Below, one piece after another: positions 55,582-64,000 of a DNA stretch of 64,000 nucleotides. The notes under the pieces are model-generated. The model did no database searches, had not been told where the DNA came from, and saw only the letters and a list, made by a program, of their open reading frames with translations. Position numbers and translations under genes: made by a program. Location: NCBI GenBank assembly GCA_028095005.1, contig CM051460.1, positions 66,627,676 through 66,691,675 of the forward strand, given 5' to 3'. The stretch is from Rhynchospora pubera (lineage: Eukaryota; Streptophyta; Magnoliopsida; Poales; Cyperaceae). Within the stretch, counting starts at the first letter, position 1; the number at the start of each line of letters is the position of its first letter.

Positions 55582-55755
55582 TTAACCGTCCTCACCGAGG
55601 ATTAATCTGATGGCTTCATCAAATCTGAGACTTTGCAGGGGAGATCTGAAAGGGAATAATTTGCTCTTTACATGAGAGAAAGGAATGGAGAGTCCAGTTA
55701 GAGGCTTGGCTTCGGTCATAGACTCACAGGTGGTGGCTTCGATGAGAACACACAT
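55582..55755 (-). CDS. 57-codon upstream ORF in the CIPK leader
   Basis: On the CIPK strand an ATG at 55755 opens 57 codons ending TAA at 55582, 55 nt before the CIPK ATG and in a different frame. It uses a balanced residue set (starts MCVLIEATTC, ends LRFDEAIRLILGEDG) rather than low-complexity sequence, so it may be a regulatory uORF that lowers or conditions CIPK translation. Whether the leader contains an intron that removes it is unknown. I recognise no homologue. Confidence 0.4.
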   Translation of the reverse strand: MCVLIEATTCESMTEAKPLTGLSIPFSHVKSKLFPFRSPLQSLRFDEAIRLILGEDG

Positions 55756-56331
55756 CTTTCAGCATTCCCAGAGAATTTGATGGCAGAATTTGAGCTGAAA
55801 TTAATAACAAAGAAATTGTCAATTCAATTGTTTAACATGACCAACCTTTCTTCTGAAATAATGTAAGGAACAACTTAAAAACAATTTGTAATTCAAGGGC
55901 TAAAAGAATTCAATTTCAAAGACAACTTGAGAAGTTACTTGGGGTTGAATATACATTTTAAAATAATATATTTACAAAATCTAGAAAAGATGAACGAAGT
56001 AATCAATTGCACCCAAAACAAATTATTTTCTTCACACCTTTTGAAGTATGTATCAATTTTTCACAAAATATATATATATATATACACAAATATATACTAG
56101 CCCCAGAATCACCTAGATCCTTCGTTAATTAAATGAAATATGAAACGCAAAGCATTACAGAAATCAACACTGCTATTTCAGCTCAAAAAGAACTCGCGTT
56201 ACCATTTAACCCAAAGCAATTCCATAAAAGAATATTATGCAAACAGGGTATGATAATGCCACAAGTTACAATCCTTAAAATCATGCACTAATGTTGAACC
56301 ACCTCAAATCATATAACTTTTAGATGAATTG

Positions 56332-56335
<4 letters not shown>

Positions 56336-56363
<28 letters not shown>
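56336..56363. repeat. (GA)n microsatellite 1
   Basis: About 14 uninterrupted GA units; (CT)n on the CIPK coding strand, as is common in plant 5' leaders. Confidence 0.9.
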
Positions 56364-56365
<2 letters not shown>

Positions 56366-56434
56366 AAAGTATACCTTTTCGAAATGAGAGCAGGAGTTAT
56401 CCGTCAGAAAGAAAAGAGAAAAGAGAAAAGGGAA

Positions 56435-56438
<4 letters not shown>

Positions 56439-56475
<37 letters not shown>
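56439..56475. repeat. (GA)n microsatellite 2
   Basis: About 18 GA units, preceded by GAAAAGAGAAAAG-type purine sequence. Length polymorphism is likely. Confidence 0.9.
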
Positions 56476-56477
<2 letters not shown>

Positions 56478-56516
56478 GCTTTGTTTTCCACTTTGGTTGC
56501 AAAAAGGGAGATGGGT

Positions 56517-56525
56517 TTTTAAATA
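56517..56525 (-). promoter_or_regulatory. Candidate TATA box of the CIPK gene
   Basis: TATTTAAAA on the minus strand, about 40 bp before the CT-rich tract, the spacing expected if transcription starts near 56480-56490. Inference from position and composition only. Confidence 0.4.
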
Positions 56526-56529
56526 CAGG

Positions 56530-57739
56530 AATTTGGGTCGATTTTTTTCTTAATTTAGTGGATAATTTAGTGCCAACTTGATCGTGATTTGGATGGTGAT
56601 CAAGGCGGCGTTTCGGGAGTTTATCCCTCCGCGTCTACTATTTTCAAATTTACTATAATACCCCTCATTTTTTAAATAATTACTAGTTACTTACCTCAGC
56701 AAAGCATATGCTTCTCAGCTTCTGCTTCTTCTTTTTATATTGTTTTCTTAGTTTTAGAATATTCGGGAACCCACTGTGATGAGTCATGAGCCCCACAATC
56801 CGGATTCATCTTCTCTTTCCCAATTGTACAGGTGGCATTGAGAATCTTACAATGAAATCAGCCGTTCAATTCAGATGAGATCAAACGGTCTAAATTTAGT
56901 TTATATTTATCTGGTACAAGTGAAGGACAAATATACTGTCAGGGCTGATCTGAATCAATCAATTTAATTTGAACGATTCAGATTTATCTGAACTTTTACG
57001 ACAGAATTTGCACAACCCAATTTTTTTAGTTGAAGAGGTTTTATGTAGATTTTCTTTTTTATTTCAGTTTGATTTCTTTCTGGTCCATTGTTTTTTTTTT
57101 TTTTTTTGACATCCTCTGGCCCATTGTGCAGTTAGAATTGATAAATGAAGACAACAACATTAATTGCATTTGGATTCTATCCAAAAATATTTTTTCCTAA
57201 TGCGAGGCATACATTTAAGAGGGACAAAGCCGTAGCATACAAGGACGTCATACTATATTTTTTATTCTATACTCTATTATTTTCCTAGAGTAACGATTTC
57301 TTATGTCTATCTTTAACTATTTTTCTTTGTTATCTTCTCATACATAAATTTTAAAATTTTCTATTTTTTTTTTTACGTCTAGTGGAACTTTTAACTAATT
57401 CCTTGTGGAGAAATTACGTGCAATGGTCCGGATCATCCATGCTTGACATCTTAATCATCAAAAAAATTATCAAACTAAAAGTTTTTGTTAGACCCGGCCA
57501 TGAACAGGATTCCGGAATCTAGCCATGCATATAATACCTTTTGATTCGTTTCATTAGTTTTTTTCTTTCTTTTTGTCCTAACTTGGTGCCAATCTTGTAT
57601 TTAGTACAACATTAAGTACTCATGATGGTAGGTAGATAATGCCATTATGGTTGGAACTAATATTAGATTGAGTTCAAAATGCTTGCTATAATCGTTCAAT
57701 TTTTAAGTAATTAGTGGTAAAACCTCAAAAGATGGACAT
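56530..57739. other. AT-rich spacer upstream of the CIPK gene
   Basis: No gene seen. 56862-57000 contains GATCAAACGGTCTAA and AACGATTCAGAT repeats that may be MITE debris. A poly-T run lies at about 57091. Confidence 0.45.
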
Positions 57740-57917
57740 GGGGCCGTTTGGATCGCTTAGGAATTTGAGGAATTTGGGAAATTTCATATTTCTAGGCATA
57801 AATTTATTGAAAAGTGCGTAACTTTGTGAAGAGTTTGGATTGTTTATAATAAATTTATGTCTAGGAATATGAAATTCTCCAAATTCTTCAAATTCCAACT
57901 TCCATCCAAACGGCCCC
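57740..57917. mobile_element. MITE with GGGGCCGTTTGGAT termini (178 bp)
   Basis: GGGGCCGTTTGGAT at the left mirrors ATCCAAACGGCCCC at the right; inside, AGGAATTTGAGGAATTTGG and TTCTAGGCATAAATTTA mirror the other arm. No clear target duplication, so its superfamily is open. Confidence 0.75.
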
Positions 57918-59078
57918 ATAATGATTACTAATTCCATACAGTAAGGAAGCCGAATATGTTGTCATCGTTGAATTGTAAATAAATTTGTAGTAAAACCTAG
58001 ATTGTGAAGTGATGTTTACTAATTTTGCATTGTATATTTTATTTGGTATATAGGTGGGGTGTTATTTATCTGCAAATATTTTCTTGTAAATGGTAATGAT
58101 ATCTCACTATTGAGTATTGATGACCTTAATGATATCTCACTAGTAATGAAGCCCGGTCACACCAAACAGTGACGTATCAAAATTAGTAAAAAGTAATTAT
58201 TTTGCCAAACCAATGCAAATTTGATCGATCATTAATGCGATTTGTATTAATCAAAACATTGGACAACTAACTCCTACTTTCATTGATTTAAGATTGTTTT
58301 GATGCATCATTTCATGTGGGCCTTGCTCGGAGCACCAAGCCACATGGAATTAACAATCTAATTTGTGAAAATTTAAATTCATTTTTCTGCATAGTTGTAT
58401 AACTTTTGCACTTTAGGACACATGTTTTAGACTTCATCTTAGAACCAGAATTTTAACTTGTAGAGAAATATCACACCTTTCTTATTTGTTGGAGTTTAAA
58501 ATTATGAAATATCTTTTTCAATTGAAAACGCTTTGAATGGTGCATTCAATTTTTCTTTAAATAATAAATAGTAGGAAATATTGAAATTGGAAATTGTTAT
58601 TTTTGTTTGGAATTAATAGTACTAGTTTTGTCAGCATTACATTAAAGTCTAAATGGACAATGATGGGTTTTCAGGTGAAAAACATTTTTCTTGTCCAAGT
58701 TGGAACCAGATTTTGGGTTGATAACAACACAAGGGCTGCCTTGCAAAATAGTCACTTTTCAAGATATTCCCCAAAATTGAGTTGTTGTGGACTTCGGTGT
58801 TTTATTGGAGGGACCTCAGAAGCCGTGGCGGTCTCATCTATAACTTGAGCCCACCGAAGAGGCGAAGAGACACGTGTCATCTACAATTGTACTTGTACAA
58901 TCAACTACCTCCCAAGCTACAATGATCTAGTTTTTTTTTTCTAACGTAGAAAACATCATATCAAAAATATTAATCTCACACTCTCAAAATTGTGGCGCTT
59001 ATAAGCTTGAATAATTATACTTTCGATAACATCAAAGACCTCGTGATCTTAATTTTTCAGAAGCAGTACTATGCATTG
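57918..59078. other. AT-rich spacer
   Basis: No supported gene. An 84-codon ORF at 58594-58848 has no recognisable motif and is likely chance. Confidence 0.45.
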
Positions 59079-59086
59079 TGTGTTCT

Positions 59087-59295
59087 CAGTGGCGGATCTA
59101 GCAAAAATATTTAGGTGGGGCTGAGTGCTCTAATGAATCATTTGATCGAACGGTTTCTCTTCTTCTGTTTTTCAGCCCCACCTTTGAGTGCTCCAATGAC
59201 TGAAAAAATTCATTGAGGCTAAAGATGGACTTCAGGGTTCGACGGCAGTAGGTGGGGCTCTAGCCCCACCCGCCCCACCACTGGATCCGCCCCTG
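59087..59295. mobile_element. hAT-type MITE (209 bp)
   Basis: Terminal inverted repeats CAGTGGCGGATCTAG and CTGGATCCGCCCCTG (two mismatches), with inner GGTGGGGCT against AGCCCCACC. The flanks TGTGTTCT (59079-59086) and AGTGTTCT (59296-59303) match at 7 of 8 positions, the 8-bp duplication of hAT elements. Confidence 0.8.
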
Positions 59296-59303
59296 AGTGT
59301 TCT

Positions 59304-60818
59304 CCAAAGTGCTTATATCTTGATTTTAATTTCTTTATTTTTTGTTTGTGTTTCAATTTAATTTGGTCGTATTGATTATATTTTATAAATATATGTGTAT
59401 CGACGTCTTAAATAAAATATGATTTTTGAGTTAGTGCTTGACTATGTTCTGTGCTCTACTATGCCTATAACTACATGTGTATTTCTGGAGTATTTTCATG
59501 AATTAGTTATGGAAAAAGAACAAAATAATTCAGTTCCTTGCACATTCTAACTGCGAACATTCCAGAGATGTCTCAGCAAACCAAAATCCAACACCTAGTC
59601 CGTTTACACGGCCGATCTTCTGTTGCTTTCTCCAAAACTAAACTCTGTGGCATATCACCATAACAAGTAACCTGTGCTATAATCCAGATATCTGGGTCCC
59701 CATGTCAGTTATCCAAAAGCAAAACTCTTCCATTCGTTATATAAAAAGTAAGCAGAAAATTTAGACTGGTCATATTCCATGTGCAGAATAGAAATGGTGC
59801 ACAGTCACAGACTGAGAGCTGATGTGGATAAGCGATTTCTATCCCTAACTTGGGTGCAGTGTCAGTGACAGCAATGAGAGAGAAGAAGGAAATAAGGAAT
59901 TGGTGTGTCGCAGGTGAGGTGAGTGGTCAGTGGTGTGTCGTTTTCATCAATGAGAAGTGGCGAAGGGACGCTCTAGCCAATCAACACCATTCACATTAAT
60001 GTCGGGTCAATACCACTTCTTTTTTTATTTATTATTTCCCCATCTGCTTGCCAATAATTACATATGAAATTCCACTTTTGCCCCTTTTGAAAGTATTTTA
60101 TTATTTTTATGGTACTTTATGGAAATCTTATCTTGATTTCTAGTATTTGCAAATTGAGCATGAATACTTTTGCATTGCACACTCTCTTACACCTCAATCA
60201 TTACATTGTGCAAGATCAAGCTCTTAGATTCATTTTAATTGTTGTATCGACCAATTATCTACAAGATAATTTTTTGTGGTAAATTCAGTACAACCATTCA
60301 AATTTTTACAATTGCCCGAGTGGCTCTATATCTGCTTCTAGCTATAATAATTGTAAAATATATAGATATATATTAAAAAATTTTAAATAATATTTTTTTC
60401 AAAAAAAAGTGTTGTTCCACTATAAATTTTGTAAATTTGAAAAATATCATTTTAAACCAATTAATTACAAAAATTCAAAATGACTGAGTTTTACCTTTAT
60501 AAAAAATACGAAATTAATATACCAGCTTGAGAATAATGTACAAAATGGAAAAGTTAAAGACCAATATTTTTGTTGCATAAAGGTTCAAAATGACTGAATT
60601 TACCTTAAAAAAAATAAAACATCATAATGATTTATTTTATGGTTTCAACCATAAAAGCAACCAATATATCAAAAAACATGCATTCCAGCGATTCAGTTAA
60701 TCATGTATCACAAGCTCCAAAATCATAGGTATTATCTCTTAGCAGTCACAAAATTTAAACATAAATTTTATTCATATTTTTTTCCCTCTAATCCTTATAA
60801 AAGGTGCAATTTAAGGAT
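59304..60818. other. AT-rich spacer
   Basis: No gene seen. 59690-60000 is less AT-rich, with promoter-like words (TGGATAAGCGATTT, GGTCCCCATGTCAG), but no coding sequence follows on either strand. Confidence 0.45.
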
Positions 60819-63580
60819 GTGATCAGCGGTTTTCATGCACGCATTTCAATTCTAATTAGGTCTTAAATATGATTAAATATTGCATATTTTAATTAATGAT
60901 AATTTGATGTTTTTAGATAGAAACTTGGTACTGCTATTGCTCTTATGTGTTTACAGGTTCTCCGCAATGATTTTGTTCATTTCTGCTAATTTTTGGCGAT
61001 TTTGGGCTCTATTTTGGAGATGGATCGACTTAGCACTTCAGTCAAGTCCAGATTGTCGTCAAATGAACCATCTGGACACCTCAAATGGACCTTTTGGCTG
61101 TTCTAGAACCGACATCTATCCAGAGCATCCTATTTTTTCCGAGACATAACCTCCCTATTTGCTTCACGATCCAAGTCGATTTTGCCACGACTAGAACCGA
61201 CTTAGACGAAGGGTTGAAGGCTATAAAAGAGAGGCATTGGCTCAGAATTAGGTATTAAAATGTTCACAGGTCTTGGATATTAGCAGGAACACTAATATGC
61301 CATACAAGACTATCGTGTTGATTAAAAGTACGTTGTAGTTCTATAAACATTGATAAAGGATTGTCATTTAATAACAGGAGTATATGAATAGTTTCATATA
61401 TTGAACAGACCTAATTGATAAAAATATTATATGGATTGTATTTGTGTCATTAATATTTTTATCGTGTCATTAATTCTAAGATTGATATGATATATTTTCA
61501 CATAAGGAATATGCAACATGATTATTACTTAAAGCCATTTGAAGCTTGTGGTGATAAAAGTAATAATTCTTTGTATATAACTTGTGTAGGAGGGAAATAT
61601 ACATGTCAATAGCTAATTGCCACTCATGAATTGAGGAATGATATTATAAAGGGCATCTTGGTAAAGTAAGATTATAAATGGATCCAATATAACTGAAGTG
61701 CAGTTATAATTATATAATCCTACTTATTGGAGTCCAAGAAAAGATTATAATACGAAGATGACACAACCCTACTTTGTATAATAATCATAATATCATATGG
61801 CAAGGAATAGAAACAAGTAATGTTAATAGCATTACTAGAAGGATCGTGTTTCGTAAAAGAATTTGCTAAATATCTCTATTATATGGGTAGCTGTAATGTA
61901 TGCTAAAGTACCGCTTACAGTTTATGAAATAAAATATTTTATTCTATTGCCAACATAATATGGATCCTCACTATAGGTCACACCAACTAAATGGTAAACA
62001 AGAAATATATTTTCTATGTACAAGATTTCATGTTGTATGAAATAAAGTACAAATAGAAAATTATATCACATGACGTGATTAACTAGCAAGGAATAAATTT
62101 ATTGATATGTGAATATTATGAGTATAATATGTGTTTCACATACTATATGAAAAATTATGAGTATAAACAGAATATTATGAGTATAATATTATTATAGAGT
62201 GCATAAATTTATTTAAAGCCCAAGCCCAATTATTTTAACAAATAAAGAGAGAAAGAAGGCTTTAAATTCAAGTCAGAATTTGAACCAACTTTAAACTAAC
62301 AATTAGTATAGCAAATGATAACCAAATTCGAAAATGATATATGAAAATTGTATCCCATGAAGTGTAGAATCCAATGGTTCAAGTTTCATGTCGTTTGGAG
62401 TTTCCTACAGAGAGTTATCAATGTTTTAGTGCTGCAACGTCAGAAATTAAAGTGTTGTTTTAATTTCAGATTAGTGACTTTAATTGCTATACGAATTTGA
62501 AAGGTTTATTCTGATGTTTCAAAGGTAAAACAGATCAGAAAATGAAAACGCAAGTAAGTCTTCATGTGTTGAAGTTTTGGCTTTCTCTTCCTCAAAATAT
62601 TTGTTAAAATATTCTATCGATTAAGAAATCGATCAAGATACGGGTGGCGGAGCTAGGTGTTGACGGGGAGTTTGCTAGCACGGATTCAACTGTCATTCTT
62701 GTTTCGGATTCAAGGTGAACCGAAGAGGAATAAAGCTTCGTTAGAAACCATAGGTATGGCTCAACAATCCTTCTTGTAGGAATATATGTGATTGTGATGC
62801 AAATATAATATAGGAAAGTTAGCGATAATAAGAACGATCTTAGATATTATCGGTTAATAAATTTTTTTAAAATTATCCGATTCGCATTATGAAGTCCTTC
62901 ATTGCTTGGGTAGAACTAATTAGGATCGATTAGATTAAGGCCTTATCTAGTTTGGTTTCAATAATCTATACCTTTGTTGATTTGTGATTGACCTAATTGA
63001 GATGAAAGTAATTGATGAATGAAACCGAGATTTAGTAACCGATAGGTGAACCCTCCTTGTAACGATGGTTATAAAATATCCTTTGTATGAAAGATAAAAT
63101 TTTGGAACTTAAAGCCAATGGTAATGACCAAACTTAGGATTTTTAATTGATGAATTGACTTAACTTTGAGAATCAGAACTGTAACGATGGTTAGTATCAG
63201 GTACTTTAGGTTAAGCCTTGATTCTAAACTTGAAATAACATAAATTCTGCTAATTAATTCATCAGCACGTGGTTCAGGCGGATCGTCTAGAACCTGCTAC
63301 ATAGAAGAAGTTGTCCAAACCTGAACCCCTGTTTCCTTAAAATTGTTTAACCAAAATAAGATTTAGTTATAATCTAGATTTATTGTTTCCTGTACTTTAA
63401 TTTAGTAACCTTTTATTTTAAATACATCCGAAACATTGTTTTTATACCTCGAGTTTCGTAAAAGCTTAATTAAATTAGAAAATTAGGGTTAAAGTATTAA
63501 ATCTGTTCCTGTGTTCGATCCTTGTTTACTACGATAAGATTTAAATCAGGTAAACTAGATATTTTGATTAGGTTTGCACC
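60819..63580 (+). repeat. Probable Ty3/gypsy (Tat/Athila-like) LTR or remnant
   Basis: 60830-61260 has the style of long gypsy LTRs: GTTTACAGGTTCTCCGCAAT, TTTTGGGCTCTATTTTGGAG, then GGCTATAAAAGAGAGGCATT, a TATA box with a start region. Near 63500 the text CTGTGTTCGATCCTTGTTTA resembles the usual 3' part of such LTRs. No priming site or coding region is present, and ends and target duplication are undefined; a solo LTR with insertions is possible. The 89-codon ORF at 60880 is inside it and not a gene. Confidence 0.35.
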
Positions 63581-64000
63581 CGTATCCAACTTTTAGCTAA
63601 GGTATATCCAACTCTTTATGGATAATATTAATCATTGATTTTTAAAATTGATTTAATCAGTGCTGTAGATTGTAATCATCAAATAAAAGACTATTTAACC
63701 ATTGGATTTCCATCTAGAATAGAAAGAGCGCCGCCCTCTAGTTGAGCAAATTGCAAATATCGAATTTTGAAAGCATGACCAATTGTAAATAGCACATAAT
63801 TGAATGCAAGCGTTGTACTCAAATAGAATTTTATTTAATGAGAAATATTTTTCATCCAATTATTAAAATTTCCTACATCATATGTTCATTTTTTAAATAT
63901 ATAATATTTTCAAAATATTTGTTTGCCAACACCTTGAGAGGCACGTTTTAAGAATGGTGACATTGGAATTCAAACTAGTTAATATATTTTTATCGGAATA
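63581..64000. other. AT-rich spacer to window end
   Basis: No gene, repeat or structured element recognised. Confidence 0.5.

Larger units (their letters stand above)
55756..56480 (-). promoter_or_regulatory. CIPK 5' leader region
   Basis: Transcribed-strand leader or 5' UTR intron sequence, AT-rich, with CT-repeat tracts at its distal end. No splice sites could be fixed. Confidence 0.4.

Noticed and set aside
56324..56581. ORFs with long RERERE and SLSLSL runs
   Set aside because: They translate GA/CT microsatellites.
60880..61149. 89-codon ORF as a gene
   Set aside because: It lies in LTR-like sequence and has no domain.

Overview
The window is nuclear DNA from a flowering plant. It holds RPS5/RPS2-type CC-NB-LRR resistance genes, an intronless CIPK protein kinase gene, LTR retrotransposons primed by initiator-Met tRNA, plant LINE fragments and many small foldback elements in AT-rich spacer. 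I cannot name the species. There are no operons, rRNA or CRISPR arrays, and I recognised no tRNA gene.

Layout. 1-3.1 kb is AT-rich spacer with repeat debris. 3.1-6.3 kb is a decayed minus-strand Ty1/copia element. 6.36-23.17 kb is one insertion of a large non-coding LTR element in the form LTR-internal-LTR-internal-LTR. Its LTRs are about 3.6 kb, its internal regions about 3.0 kb, and the whole array is flanked by one 5-bp target duplication, TAATA. 23.4-25.0 kb is a broken DUF4283-like ORF. 25-28 kb holds small elements. 28.5-52.3 kb is a cluster of three tandem CC-NB-LRR paralogues: one intact (28467-31172); one a pseudogene with frameshifts, a stop and a LINE landing at its end (34440 to about 35.65 kb); and one split by a complete 4.7-kb copia element (44810-52268). 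54.2-55.5 kb is a minus-strand CIPK gene with an upstream ORF in its leader. The remainder to 64 kb is spacer with MITEs and a probable Ty3-type LTR.

How the parts relate. The intact resistance gene is predicted to encode an intracellular immune receptor. The third paralogue would have the same design, but a copia element with apparently identical 259-bp LTRs sits between its kinase-2 and RNBS-B motifs, flanked by GGATT duplications. Removing the element and one GGATT restores the frame, so the break is recent. That copia lacks a recognisable gag and carries about 900 bp of unrelated coding sequence in its place. In the large LTR array the middle LTR matches the right LTR in its 5' half and the left LTR in its 3' part, the expected trace of unequal crossing-over after insertion. 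Four 376-404 bp palindromic elements (three with 9-10 bp target duplications) share a core but have different terminal repeats.

Most convincing: the CIPK gene, the intact resistance gene, the 4.7-kb copia insertion, and the hybrid LTR array. Least certain: the DUF4283 ORF, the two candidate exons near 41.8-42.0 kb, the LINE tails and the LTR near 61-63.5 kb.
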